Origin: Nonomuraea coxensis DSM 45129
GTDB taxonomy: Bacteria > Actinomycetota > Actinomycetes > Streptosporangiales > Streptosporangiaceae
Assembly (NCBI RefSeq): GCF_019397265.1
Contig: NZ_CP068985.1
Location: 7,041,001-7,105,000, forward strand
Direction: 5' to 3'
Length of the DNA: 64,000 nt
The notes under the pieces: model-generated
What the model was told of the DNA's origin: nothing
Databases searched by the model: none
Seen by the model: the letters and a program-made list of their open reading frames with translations, nothing else
Made by a program: the position numbers and the translations under genes
Shown here: positions 16,301 to 26,100 of the stretch, piece by piece
How the letters are laid out: the number at the start of each line of letters is the position of its first letter
How positions within the stretch are numbered: position 1 is the stretch's first letter

Positions 16301-17509
16301 TCAGGGGACGTCGGGGCGGAGATGGGCGGGGATCGACGGCTCCTCGTGCAGGAGGAGGGCGATCGCGCCCATCGCGGAGGCGTTCACGCCGAGGTCCGCG
16401 GGGACGACGGCGATCTCGCGGGAGGAACGGGGCAGCGACCGGTCCGCTATGGCATCGCGGATGGGGTCGAGGACCAGGCTGCCGAGCCCGGCCAGCTCGC
16501 CCCCGACCACGACCAGCGCCGGGTCGAGCTGGGTGACGGTGTCCGCCAGCACCCGCCCGAGGTCGGCCGCGGCCGAGGCGACGACCTCGCACACGGCGGG
16601 CACGCGGTCCTGCGCCGCGGCGACCAGCGCGTCCAGCGCGGGCAGCCGGACGCCGCGGGCCGCGCACCGCTCCAGCAGGCCACGGCCGCCGATGTGCCCC
16701 TCCAGGCAGCCGCGCGAGCCGCAGTGGCAGGGCGGGCCCTCGGGGTCGAGGCAGACGTGGCCGAGCTCGCCGCCGGCGCCGTGCGCGCCGCGCATCAGCC
16801 GCCCGCCGGCGAGGAAGCCGCCGCCGACGCCGACCGACCAGCGCACGTAGACCATGTCGCGGACCGGCCGGGCCACTCCCCAGGTCGCCTCGGCGAGCGC
16901 GGCCAGGCGGGCGTTGTTGTCCACGGCGAGCCGCACCCCGAACTCCTCGCCGAGCCGCCGGGCCAGCGGCAGGTAGCGGGCGGGGACGACCGCGGACCGC
17001 TCGCCGCCCACGGGGACGGGCGGCAGGTGCTCGTCGACCACGCCGACGAGGCCGAGCCCGATCGCCTCCAGGGCGGCCAGGTTGAGGCCGCGCTCGGCGG
17101 CGACCGCGCGGACCAGCCGCACCGCGCTCTCCGCCTCCTCCTCGGGGCCGGCCTCCTCGGGCAGGTCGGCCGAGGCCGTCGCGACCACCTGGTGGGCGGC
17201 GTTGGCGACGGCCAGGCGCACCCGGTTGCGTCCGAGGTCGAGGCCGAGGAGCAGGCCGGCGTCGGGGTTGAGCGTGACCAGCGCGGCCGGCCGGCCGCGC
17301 CCGCGCGGCTCCGCCGCCGAGCCCTCGGTCTCGATGACCACGCCGCGTTCGAGCAGTCCGGAGACGATCGCGAACATCGTGGTGCGGGACAGTCCGGTGC
17401 GCTCGGTGAGCTGGGCCCGGCTCAGTCCGCCGGCCGAGCGCAACGCGGACAGGACGGCGTCCTCGTGCACCCGCCGCAGCCGTTGCAGCGCGTCAGTAGG
17501 GGTCGACAT
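16301..17509 (-). CDS. ROK family transcriptional regulator
   Basis: A 402-residue regulator with an N-terminal winged HTH (LSRAQLTERTGLSRTTMFAI) and a C-terminal ROK sugar-kinase-like domain. This includes the zinc motif CHCGSRGCLEG and glycine-rich phosphate loops. ATG 17509 is chosen over 17536. Its position inside an importer/sulfatase operon suggests it senses a sugar or amino sugar. A 15-bp palindrome before the sulfatase gene is a candidate operator. Confidence 0.9.
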   Translation of the reverse strand: MSTPTDALQRLRRVHEDAVLSALRSAGGLSRAQLTERTGLSRTTMFAIVSGLLERGVVIETEGSAAEPRGRGRPAALVTLNPDAGLLLGLDLGRNRVRLAVANAAHQVVATASADLPEEAGPEEEAESAVRLVRAVAAERGLNLAALEAIGLGLVGVVDEHLPPVPVGGERSAVVPARYLPLARRLGEEFGVRLAVDNNARLAALAEATWGVARPVRDMVYVRWSVGVGGGFLAGGRLMRGAHGAGGELGHVCLDPEGPPCHCGSRGCLEGHIGGRGLLERCAARGVRLPALDALVAAAQDRVPAVCEVVASAAADLGRVLADTVTQLDPALVVVGGELAGLGSLVLDPIRDAIADRSLPRSSREIAVVPADLGVNASAMGAIALLLHEEPSIPAHLRPDVP

Positions 17510-17528
17510 GGGTCCATTTTCCGGCCGG

Positions 17529-18536
17529 TCAGCCACCCGCCGCGGCGGTGTAGAGGTCGGTCGTGATGTACGTCGCCGGGTCCGGCGAGTCGGTCAGCTT
17601 GCCCATCGTGACGAAGAGGTCGGCGAGGCCCTTGTACCATCCGGCCACCGAGCCGTCCGCCATGAGCCCCTTCAGCTCGCTGGTGGGCAGGATCTTCGTC
17701 ACGGCCGAGGAGCCCTTGAACTGCTCGGCGGGCGCCTTGAGGAACGTGGCGGTCAGCGTCTCGGCCTCGGTCGTGTTGGCCGCGACCCAGTCGTTGCCCT
17801 GCTGGAGCACCTTGAGCACCTTGCTGACGGTGGCGGCGTCCTCGGCGACGATCTCGTTGCGGGCGACGAAGGAGCTGGGGAAGCTGAGCCTCGGGTAGAA
17901 GTCCTCGCTCTTGGTCAGCTCGACCAGGTCGGGCACGTTCTTCTTGATGGTGTCGATCAGCGGGTACCAGATGGCGGCCGCGTCGACCTGCTTGCCGCTG
18001 AACGCCGTCACGACCGTGCTGGCGTCCATGTTGACCTTCTGCACGTCCTTGCCGGACAGCCCGGCCTCCTTGAGCGCCAGCTCCAGGATCATGTCGCCGG
18101 AGGTGCCCTCGGGGACGCCGATCTTCTTGCCCTTCAGGTCGGCGATCGAGGAGATGCCGGAGCCCGGGTAGGTGATGACGCGGTCGGCCTGGCCGAGCAT
18201 GTTCGGCGCGATGATCTTGGCTTTGCCGCTCGCCGCCAGCCACGTCGCGCCGGAGCCGATGTAGCCGAAGTCGAGGTCGCCGGCGCCCAGCGCCTGGATC
18301 TGCAGCGGGCCGTTGGTGAACACCTTCAGCTCCGGCTCCAGGCCGTTCTTGGCCCACAGGCCCTGCTTGTCGGCGGCGGCGAGCACGGCCGCGCCGGAGA
18401 AGTCGGCGATGTAGCCGATGCGCACCTTCTTCGGCTCGGCCGCGTCGCCTCCTGAGTCGGAGGAGCCGCACCCGGCGGCGGGCAGGAGGACGGCCAGCGC
18501 CGCGAGGACGGTGGCCAGGATGCGGGGACGCCTCAT
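17529..18536 (-). CDS. ABC transporter substrate-binding lipoprotein (NMT1/THI5-like)
   Basis: A 335-residue secreted lipoprotein. Its signal peptide ends with the lipobox LPAAGC, so Cys is lipidated and the protein is anchored outside the membrane. The mature part has the periplasmic-binding fold of the SsuA/TauA group (KVRIGYIADFSG, DLKGKKIGVPEGT). ATG 18536 is preceded by a purine-rich AGAAAGGATC. It supplies ligand to the permease and ATPase downstream. Fold-level evidence does not identify the ligand. Confidence 0.92.
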   Translation of the reverse strand: MRRPRILATVLAALAVLLPAAGCGSSDSGGDAAEPKKVRIGYIADFSGAAVLAAADKQGLWAKNGLEPELKVFTNGPLQIQALGAGDLDFGYIGSGATWLAASGKAKIIAPNMLGQADRVITYPGSGISSIADLKGKKIGVPEGTSGDMILELALKEAGLSGKDVQKVNMDASTVVTAFSGKQVDAAAIWYPLIDTIKKNVPDLVELTKSEDFYPRLSFPSSFVARNEIVAEDAATVSKVLKVLQQGNDWVAANTTEAETLTATFLKAPAEQFKGSSAVTKILPTSELKGLMADGSVAGWYKGLADLFVTMGKLTDSPDPATYITTDLYTAAAGG

Positions 18537-18582
18537 CGGCGGATCCTTTCTCGTTCTTGTTCGGGGGGTGACGTGGACGGCC

Positions 18583-20070
18583 TCAGCCCAGTTCGTCGGC
18601 GACGCCGTCCACGTCAGGGGCACGGCCCTCGCCGATGTCGGCCATGTAGCTCATCCAGGTGTACGCGGGATCGCCGCGGCGCAGCAGCTCGCGGTAGAGC
18701 CGCACGGTGAGGTCCCTGCGGACCTCCGCGTAGGCGGGCACCGCGTAGACGTTGCGCAGTTCGTGCGGGTCGCTGTCCAGGTCGTACAGCTCGTGCACGC
18801 CTTCGGGGTTGAACACCAGCTTGTGGCGGCGGTCCCGGAACATGCGCTGCGAGTAGGGGAAGTGGTGGCCGTGGAACTCGGTGGTCACCGAGTCCCGGCC
18901 CTCGGCAGGGGCGCCGGACAGCAGCGGCAGCAGGCTCTCGCCGTCGCACGGCTCCCGCGGCGGCAGCCCCGCCAGGCCGAGGATCGTGGGGTTGAGGTCG
19001 ATCAGCGTCGCGAACGCGTCCACGGTGCGCGCCGTCGCGCCCGGCACCCGGACGATGCCGGGGATGCGGTAGATGTCCTCGTACATGGCCGGGCCCTTGT
19101 CGTTGAGCCGGTGGGCGCCGGTGAACTCGCCGTGGTCGGCCGTGAAGATCACCGCTGTGTCGTCCCAGAGGCCCAGCTCGCGCAGCGCGGTCAGCAGGCG
19201 GCCGATCTGGGCGTCGATCAGGGAGACGTAACCCCAGTAGGCGGCGATGAGCTCGCGCCAGGCGTCGGCGTCGAAGTGGTCGGCCGACCAGTACTCGGAG
19301 TAGCGGCGCTGCACCTCCGGCTTGCCGTCGAAGGTCTCGGCCATGGACGCCGGCAGCGGCACGCTCCGGGGGTCGTACATGCTGTAGTACTCGTCGGGGA
19401 TCAGGTACGGCAGGTGCGGGCCGTACCAGTGGCAGGACAGCATGAACGGCCGGCCGGAGTCGCGGAAGTCGCGGGCGTAGCGTTCGAGCAGTTCCAGGGT
19501 CCGGTCGGCGAGGAACGCCTCCATCGTGGCCTCCGCCGGCTGCCGCAGCCGGCCGGCGATGAGGTGGCCGCGGCCGGTGCCGTTCGCCGCCTTGCCGAAG
19601 ACCGGCCGCTCCACCGCGAACGGCGGATGCCCCTTCTCCTTCAGCCACCGCTCGTACGACGGGTGGTGGAAGGGGTTGAGCGCGCCGGGCAGGTGCTCGC
19701 CGTCCATGCCGTAGCGCTCGGGCCCGCGCTCGCGGCCGATGTGCCACTTGCCGACGTGGCCCATGTTGTAGCCGGCGGCCAGCAGGGGCTCGGACAGGAC
19801 GGGGTCGTGTTCGGCGACCTCGTCGCGGCCGCCGCCGTTGCGCTCGGGGTTGACGAGCAGGCCGTGCCGGAACGGGTGGAGCCCGGTGAACAGCGAGGCG
19901 CGGGCCGGGGTGCAGATGGCGGTCGGCGTGTAGAACCGGTCGAAGCGCGTGCCCTCCGCCGCCAGGCCGTCCAGGGCGGGCGTGCGTATCACCGGGTTGC
20001 CGTAGCAGCCGAGGGTGTCGACCCGATGCTGGTCGGTCATCAGGAACAGGACGTTGCGTGGACTGGTCAC
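18583..20070 (-). CDS. Sulfatase (formylglycine-dependent)
   Basis: A 495-residue alkaline-phosphatase-superfamily sulfatase. Cys53 in CTPARASLFTG fits the C-x-P-x-R signature converted to formylglycine by a generating enzyme encoded elsewhere. Metal ligands appear as LMTDQHR at the N-terminus and in TADHGEF. No signal peptide is seen, so it is probably cytoplasmic and acts on imported sulfate esters. It leads the operon with the binding protein, ROK regulator and importer, and is divergent from a secreted hexosaminidase, which suggests a sulfated glycan or aryl sulfate (inference). Confidence 0.92.
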   Translation of the reverse strand: MTSPRNVLFLMTDQHRVDTLGCYGNPVIRTPALDGLAAEGTRFDRFYTPTAICTPARASLFTGLHPFRHGLLVNPERNGGGRDEVAEHDPVLSEPLLAAGYNMGHVGKWHIGRERGPERYGMDGEHLPGALNPFHHPSYERWLKEKGHPPFAVERPVFGKAANGTGRGHLIAGRLRQPAEATMEAFLADRTLELLERYARDFRDSGRPFMLSCHWYGPHLPYLIPDEYYSMYDPRSVPLPASMAETFDGKPEVQRRYSEYWSADHFDADAWRELIAAYWGYVSLIDAQIGRLLTALRELGLWDDTAVIFTADHGEFTGAHRLNDKGPAMYEDIYRIPGIVRVPGATARTVDAFATLIDLNPTILGLAGLPPREPCDGESLLPLLSGAPAEGRDSVTTEFHGHHFPYSQRMFRDRRHKLVFNPEGVHELYDLDSDPHELRNVYAVPAYAEVRRDLTVRLYRELLRRGDPAYTWMSYMADIGEGRAPDVDGVADELG

Positions 20071-20099
20071 TCATGCTCCGATCGCGATTTAGTACCGAG

Positions 20100-20114
20100 C
20101 CTTTACGTTAAAGG
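20100..20114. promoter_or_regulatory. Palindrome between the sulfatase and hexosaminidase genes
   Basis: CCTTTA and TAAAGG are perfect arms around CGT, 29 bp before the sulfatase start and 124 bp before the hexosaminidase start. It is a reasonable operator for the ROK regulator encoded in the sulfatase operon. Confidence 0.45.
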
Positions 20115-20176
20115 GCCAGTCTGGTAGATCACAAGAGACGAACGCCGACTGATGTCCCTCTTTTTATTCCTGCCTC

Positions 20177-20205
20177 TTGACCAAAATAGGCGAGATGGCC
20201 ACTAT
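20177..20205 (+). promoter_or_regulatory. Possible promoter of the hexosaminidase gene
   Basis: TTGACC (20177-20182) is followed after 17 bp by CACTAT (20200-20205). The -35 is good and the -10 weak. The direct repeat CCACTA also occurs twice in the -10 area, a possible activator or repressor contact. Confidence 0.35.
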
Positions 20206-20238
20206 TGTCCACTAAAACCACCTGATCAGAGGAGAATG

Positions 20239-22602
20239 ATGCGCCGCCCCCTCGCGACTCTCGCGGCAGCCGCGCTCACGGCCACGCTGCTGGCCCCGGC
20301 TCCTGCCGCCCGGGCCGCCGATCCCCCGGTCAACCTGGCCCTGACCGGCACGGCCACCGCCTCCAGCGTCGAGCTGGACCGCGCCGACTTCGTGGCCGCC
20401 CACGTCAACGACGGCGACACCTCCACCCGCTGGTCGTCCGCGTACCAGGACGACAACTGGGTCCAGATCCAGCTCGCCCAGCCGGCCAAGGTCGACCACG
20501 TGAAGCTCACCTGGCCGAACGCCTGCGCCCGCGACTTCGTCCTGCAGACCTCGGCCGACGGCCGGACCTGGACCGACGTGGCCGCGCTCCAGCGCGACAC
20601 CTGCCCGCGCACCGACGTCATCGACGTGCTCGCCGAGGAACCCGTCGGGTACGTGCGCATGCAGGGCCGCAAGCGCTGGGCCGCCTACGGCTACTCCATC
20701 TCCGAGTTCGAGATCTGGGACGGGCCGCCCGCCGCCCCCGCGCCCACCCTCGGCCTGATCCCGCGGCCGGTGTCCGTCACCGAGACCGGCGCGGCCCCGT
20801 TCACGCTGCACAGCAACACCCGCGTCCTCGCCCAGGGCGACGGCGCGCAGGCTCCCGCCGGCTACCTGGCCAGGCTGCTGCGCCGCGCCACCGGCCAGAA
20901 GCTCAAGGTCGCCGAGAACGGCCACGGCCCCGCCCCGATCATCATCGAGGTCGGCGCCGGCAAGGGCCCCGAGGGCCACGAGGACGAGGGCTACACGCTC
21001 TCCGTCACCGCCGGCGAGATCCGCCTGCGCGCCGCCACCCCGAACGGCGCACTCAACGGCGTCCAGACGCTCCGCCAGCTCCTCCCGCAGTGGGTCGAGT
21101 CCAAGGAGGCCGTCGACGCCACGTGGACCGTGCCCGCCGTGCAGGTCACCGACTACCCGCGCTTCGCGCACCGCGGCATGATGCTCGACGTCGCGCGCAG
21201 CTTCTACCCGGTGGACGAGGTCAAGACCTACATCGACGCGGCCGCGCTGTTCAAGGTCAACCGGCTGCACCTGCACCTGACCGACGACCAGGGCTGGCGC
21301 ATCGTCATCGACGACCCGGCCACCAACCCGTCCGGCATCGACTACGGCCTGCTCACCCGCGTCGGCGGCGGCACCGCGATGACCGAGCGGGGCACCGAGC
21401 CCGCCGTCACCGGCTTCTACACCAAGGCCGACTACGCCGAGATCGTCCGCTACGCCGGCGAGAACGGCATGACCGTCATCCCCGAGATCGACATGCCCGG
21501 CCACGTCAACTCGGCGCTGCACTCCGTCCCGCAGCTCAACACCGCCGGCTCCCAGCCGCGGCCCGCGGCCGGTCAGACCACCGTCCCGCACAACGGCACC
21601 GGCGCCGTCGGCTACTCGTCGTTCGACGCGAACAGCGCGGTCACGTACGAGTTCGTCGAGCACGTGCTGGCCGAGATCGCCGCCATGACCCCCGGCCCTT
21701 ACCTGCACATCGGCGGGGACGAGGCGCACGTCACCAGCCACACCGACTACGTGAGGATGGTCGACGCCTTCACCGCCCACGTGAACTCCCTCGGCAAGAC
21801 CGTCGTCGGCTGGAACGAGTACGCGGGCAGCGCCCTGCCCCAGGACAACGCCGTCGTGCAGTTCTGGAACGGCGACCGCAACGCCGTGGCCAGGGCCGTC
21901 AACAACCGCGGCGCCAAGGTCGTGCTGTCGCCGGCGCCGCACGCGTACTCGCCGCAGAAGCAGGACTCCCGGCAGCCCGACGGCGGCACCTGGGCGTGCG
22001 GCGGGCCGTGCGGCCTCGACCGCCACTACAACTGGGACCCGGGCACGTACATCCCCGGCATCCAGGAGAGCAGCGTGCTCGGCGTGGAGTCGGCGGTGTG
22101 GGGCGAGTTCATCCGCCGCGTGCCGCAGGCGCAGTACTACGCCTACCCGAGGATCATCGCCACCGCCGAGGCCGGCTGGACCCCGCAGGCGCAGCGCGAC
22201 TACACCGACTTCAAGACGCGCCTGTCCAAGATGGGCGGCCGGCTGACCGTGCAGGGCACCAACTTCTTCCCCACCGCCGACGTGGCGTGGCGCACGGAGA
22301 TCCTGGGCCCGCCGGTGACCGCCGCCGCCGGCCGGCCGTCGGGCGCGACCTGGACCGTCACCGCCCCCGGCAAGACCGCGGCCGGCCTCGGCGCGGTCAT
22401 CACGTGGAGCGACGGCGTCAAGGAGACCCCGGCGCCGGTCACGGAGCGGGAGGCGAGCATCCCCGGCATGCGGATCAACGCCGCCTTCACCGTCACCTCC
22501 ACCAGGTCCTTCGACAGGGAGGGCAGCTACACCGGCACCCTCACCGTGCGCTCGCCCGGCGAGGCCCCGGTGACCGGCACGCTGGAGGTGACCGTCCGCT
22601 AG
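20239..22602 (+). CDS. Secreted beta-N-acetylhexosaminidase (GH20) with a discoidin/CBM32-like domain
   Basis: A 787-residue exoglycosidase releasing terminal GlcNAc/GalNAc. The signal peptide ends near ARA-ADPP. Residues about 30-160 form an F5/8 type C (discoidin) sugar-binding domain, 170-300 the GH20b domain, and 310-670 the catalytic barrel with HIGGDEAH, in which Asp494 and Glu495 are the catalytic pair of substrate-assisted hydrolysis. A beta-sandwich tail follows. SD AGAGGAG favours ATG 20239 over the adjacent ATG 20236. Chitin, peptidoglycan or host glycans are possible substrates. Divergence from the sulfatase operon hints at sulfated amino-sugar polymers. Confidence 0.93.
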   Translation: MRRPLATLAAAALTATLLAPAPAARAADPPVNLALTGTATASSVELDRADFVAAHVNDGDTSTRWSSAYQDDNWVQIQLAQPAKVDHVKLTWPNACARDFVLQTSADGRTWTDVAALQRDTCPRTDVIDVLAEEPVGYVRMQGRKRWAAYGYSISEFEIWDGPPAAPAPTLGLIPRPVSVTETGAAPFTLHSNTRVLAQGDGAQAPAGYLARLLRRATGQKLKVAENGHGPAPIIIEVGAGKGPEGHEDEGYTLSVTAGEIRLRAATPNGALNGVQTLRQLLPQWVESKEAVDATWTVPAVQVTDYPRFAHRGMMLDVARSFYPVDEVKTYIDAAALFKVNRLHLHLTDDQGWRIVIDDPATNPSGIDYGLLTRVGGGTAMTERGTEPAVTGFYTKADYAEIVRYAGENGMTVIPEIDMPGHVNSALHSVPQLNTAGSQPRPAAGQTTVPHNGTGAVGYSSFDANSAVTYEFVEHVLAEIAAMTPGPYLHIGGDEAHVTSHTDYVRMVDAFTAHVNSLGKTVVGWNEYAGSALPQDNAVVQFWNGDRNAVARAVNNRGAKVVLSPAPHAYSPQKQDSRQPDGGTWACGGPCGLDRHYNWDPGTYIPGIQESSVLGVESAVWGEFIRRVPQAQYYAYPRIIATAEAGWTPQAQRDYTDFKTRLSKMGGRLTVQGTNFFPTADVAWRTEILGPPVTAAAGRPSGATWTVTAPGKTAAGLGAVITWSDGVKETPAPVTEREASIPGMRINAAFTVTSTRSFDREGSYTGTLTVRSPGEAPVTGTLEVTVR

Positions 22603-22691
22603 CCCCGTTTTCCGCACCTGAGGCCGAGGACGGCCGGCCCCGGCTCATCGACCTGAACGGCCGCTTCTACGGCTCGACGGCCCTCGCCACC

Positions 22692-22717
22692 GCCGCCGGC
22701 ACGAACCTGCCGGCGGC
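22692..22717 (+). terminator. Hairpin after the hexosaminidase gene
   Basis: GCCGCCGGCA and TGCCGGCGGC make a perfect 10-bp stem with a 6-nt loop, 90 bp past the stop. The rest of 22603-22802 has some coding-like triplet bias on the plus strand but no start or recognisable domain. Confidence 0.65.
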
Positions 22718-22802
22718 CTGGGCCGGTCCCGCGCTCGTCAGGATCAGGGCGATGGCCGCGGCCCGCCTCCGCTGAGGCCGGGACCCGCCGGTGCCGCGGC
22801 GT

Positions 22803-23015
22803 TCACTCGAAGTCGTCGGGGTTGAGCTCCTTGAGTCGCTTGAACTCGGCGACCTCCTCGGACTCCTCGGCCACCACGGCCCCGTCCTCGTCCGTTCCGT
22901 CCTCGTCCGTGCCGGCCTCCCCGGCGCCGGGTGTGACGCCGCCGGGACGGCGGAGCGTCTCCTCCTCGCTTCCCTCGCGCTCGACCGGGCGGTCCTCCTG
23001 CGGCTGGTCGGTCAT
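22803..23015 (-). CDS. Small acidic protein of unknown function
   Basis: A 70-residue, highly acidic and probably disordered protein. It is rich in Glu, Asp, Gly and Ala, with a repeated TDEDG and a C-terminal FKRLKELNPDDFE that could form a short helix. GGGGGAGG four bases before ATG 23015 supports translation. No domain is recognised. It lies 97 bp downstream of the ATPase gene of the four-gene system on the same strand, so it could be cotranscribed with it, but nothing else links them. Confidence 0.6.
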   Translation of the reverse strand: MTDQPQEDRPVEREGSEEETLRRPGGVTPGAGEAGTDEDGTDEDGAVVAEESEEVAEFKRLKELNPDDFE

Positions 23016-23112
23016 GACGCCTCCCCCATGTGCTCTGACCGTTGCGGCGCCCGCCTGCTGCCCACGCACCCCGCCCCGTAACGTGGCCGGCGCGCATCGG
23101 CACGGCGCGGCC

Positions 23113-26100
23113 TCACCTGGAAGGACGTGAACCCGCGCGCTCGACGATCTCCTGTTCGGTGAGCGGGTCGGGAGGATGGTGGCTCAGGCACTGCCGCGCC
23201 CGGACGAGCACCTCGGGCACGCCGTCGCTCGCGGCGTAGAACTGCCCCGCCTCCAGCCGCCCCACCCGGTCGGCCCGGCCGCCCCTGGCCCGCGCCAGCC
23301 CCTGGACCACCTCGATCTGCGTGGGGCTGTTGATCCTGCCGATGAACTGGGTCGTCGCGTTGCCGGCGATGTGGTTGTGCAGGCCGCGGGGCGTCTGGGT
23401 GGCGAAGACCAGGCCGAGGCCGTACTTGCGGGCCTGGGAGGCGAGGGTCAGCGTGCTCGCCAGCGCCTCCGTCCTCGGCGTCGCCGGCACGAGGGCCTGC
23501 GCCTCGTCCATCACGTAGAGGCCGTTGAGCGGCCGGCCCCGCGCCGGATTCCGCCTGATCCAGGAGAACAGGGCCATCTGGAGCTGGTTGACGAACGCCG
23601 GCCGCGCCTGGTCGCTCAGCCCGACGAAGCTGATGACGGAGACCCGGGCCCGCTTCCCCGGGGACGGGGTGAGCAGCTGCCCCGGGTCCGCGGGCTCGCC
23701 ACTGCCCGCGAAGAGCGGATCGGTGATCGTCGCGGCGGTGAGGAGCTGGCCCAGCTCGGCGGCGAGCTGGTCCGCCCGGTCGATCTGGCTGACCTCCAGC
23801 GGCAGCGCGCCGAGCAGGCCGAGGAACGCGGCGAACTCCCCGCCGCCCGAGCGGGCGAAGTGGGCCAGCGCCTGGCGGAGGATGGCCTTGCCCTTGCGGG
23901 CCTTGGCGCTCGCCCCGTTGACGTTCGCCCGGTGCGCGAGCGCCTCGACGGCCAGGGCGAGCGCCGTGTCCAGCTCGTCACGGTCGTCGAGCACGGCCGC
24001 GAAGTCGGGGAGCGGCTGGAACGTCAGCGGGCGGCCGCGCGAGCGTCCCGGGGTCCAGATCACGACCTCCGTCTCCGCGAGGTAGCGGGCCGCCTTGCCC
24101 GCGTCCCCGTCGCCCCAGCCGGGCGGCGGGGCGGGCCAGGGGTCGCCCAGCCGGGCGAGGTCGTTGTTGGAGTCGAGCACGATCGACGACACCCCGAGCA
24201 GCGCGCACTCCTCGATGAGCCGCCGCAGGAACACGGTCTTGCCCGAGCCTGAGCCGGCGAACACGGCCGTGTGGCGGGTGAGCACGCTCAGCTTCAGTTC
24301 GAGCTCGGCACCGGTGTCCATGCGCCTCCCGACCGGGATGACGGAAGCGTGACCGCCGGCGGGCTCCGGCCCGCTCCCGCCCGCCCGCGCATGCTTCGGC
24401 CCGGCCCCGGCCGCCCGCACGGGCTCCGGGGCCGGCAGCTGAGGCGGCGGCGGTGGTGACGGCGGCGGCGGTGGTGACGGCGGCGGTGTCTCTTCCCGGG
24501 TGAGCGTGCCGAACAGGGCGGTGAACAGCTCGGTGGCGCCGGCCGGACGGCGGGTGCGCAGCCAGATCTCGAACTCCGGGTCCCCGTCCGCCGCCAGCTG
24601 CCGCAGCGCCGCGAAGACCCGCAGGTCGTCGCCCCGGACGGGAAGCGAGAGCCCGCCCCATTCCTTGAGCTCCGCCAGACGGGCCCGCGTGGCGGGACCC
24701 TCCGACCACGCCTGGTTGCGCAGCACGACGAAGCACCGGCCGGGCGTCTCCGGGCCCAGCCCGGACGCCGTGATGCCGTCGTTCAGCCGCTTCAGCGCAG
24801 CGATGTGGTGCGCCGCGCCGATCATCCGGAACGTCCAGTGCCGCTGCCTCTCGGACTCGGGGTCCAGCGCCTGCCGCAACCTCGCGTGCAGACTGGGCCG
24901 GCGGCCCGGCGGCGGATCGACGGAGAAGGACTCGCCCGCCTTGTCCTGCTCCTTGATCCAGGCGTCGAGCCCCGCCGCGAGCAGGGAGGGGGCGAGCTCG
25001 TCCTCGTGCTCGGGGTCGAACGCGGCCGACACGTCCGCCCGGCCGCGCAGGTCGGCGAAGCGCGCGTCGAGCCGGGCCAGGCTCGCCTCGGGCACGGCGG
25101 GCACGCCCCCGTCCTGAGGCGGCGGCACGGGAACCTGGTCCTCCCGGTCGAAACGTTCCAGGAGGCGTACGACGCCCTCCGTCCGGCAGGTCGTGACGTG
25201 CGCGGCGATGAGCCGGAGCAGCGTCCTCGGCGTCCGGCCCGGGGCGGTCGCGAACGCGGCGGGGGCGACGGGCCAGGCCGGGTGGGGCGGGGTGAAGCCC
25301 GCCCGCGCGAAGGCCACCGCGAACCTGCGCTCGACCAGGTTCCTGGCGAGGTCGGGGGTCGCGATCGTGCCCAGGATCAGGGACGGCCGGAACCTGTCCT
25401 TCGCCGTGGCGATGGCCCGGTCGCGGATCAGGCTCCACGACGAGGGCAGGCAGGCCACCAGGCACAACGTGCGATGGGTGGCGTGCACCAGGGCCATGAG
25501 GCCGCTCGCGATCTCGTCGATGACGTCCTTACGGGATCCGTTGCCGGACGGCGGGGCGTCGGGGCCGGCGTCCGTGGTCGCGCGGGAGTGTTCGAGGAGC
25601 CCGTCGATCTGGTCCACCGCGATGACGCTGGGGCCGGTCAGCGCGAGGATCGTCGACAGCTCGACCACGATGTCGTGCGGCGCCTTGATCCCTCTGCTCA
25701 TCCCCCACGCACCGCGGTCGCCTTCCTCGGCCTCCTCGGTCGACATCAGGTGGTCGTGGGCGACGTCGAAGGCCGGGCCCGTGGCGACGGCGTAGAGGGC
25801 GAGCGCCCTGATCGTGTCGCGGCACCGCTGCAACCGCCGGTCCCGGGCCACCAGGCCGGCCACCAGGGCGTCGAGGTCCTCGCGGGTGAGACCCTTCCCG
25901 CCCTCGACGGCCGCCGCGATCCGCTCCCCGGCCCCCGCGAGAGCGGCCAGGCCGCGCAAGGCCACCACCGCCTGAGCCGGGGTGTCCGGGCCGGCCGCCG
26001 AACGGCCGAGGTCGTCGACCATCGCGCCCGCGGCCCGCCGCCAGAAGTCGTCGCCCGCGCTGAAGTCCAGCAGGAAAAAGTAGCCGCCGGCCCGCGCGAT

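Noticed and set aside
20115..20215. DasR-type operator before the GH20 gene
   Set aside because: TGGTAGATCACA and TTGTCCACT resemble only half of a DasR site. The symmetry is too poor to claim.
22603..22775. Coding-like plus-strand tail after the hexosaminidase (GRPRLIDLNGRFYGSTALAT)
   Set aside because: No start codon with RBS, no recognisable domain, and it contains the terminator hairpin. It may be a gene scrap but is too weak to call.
24440..24490. CRISPR-like or satellite repeat
   Set aside because: Two and a half 18-bp units in phase with a Pro/Ser coding hinge. It is a coding repeat, not an array.
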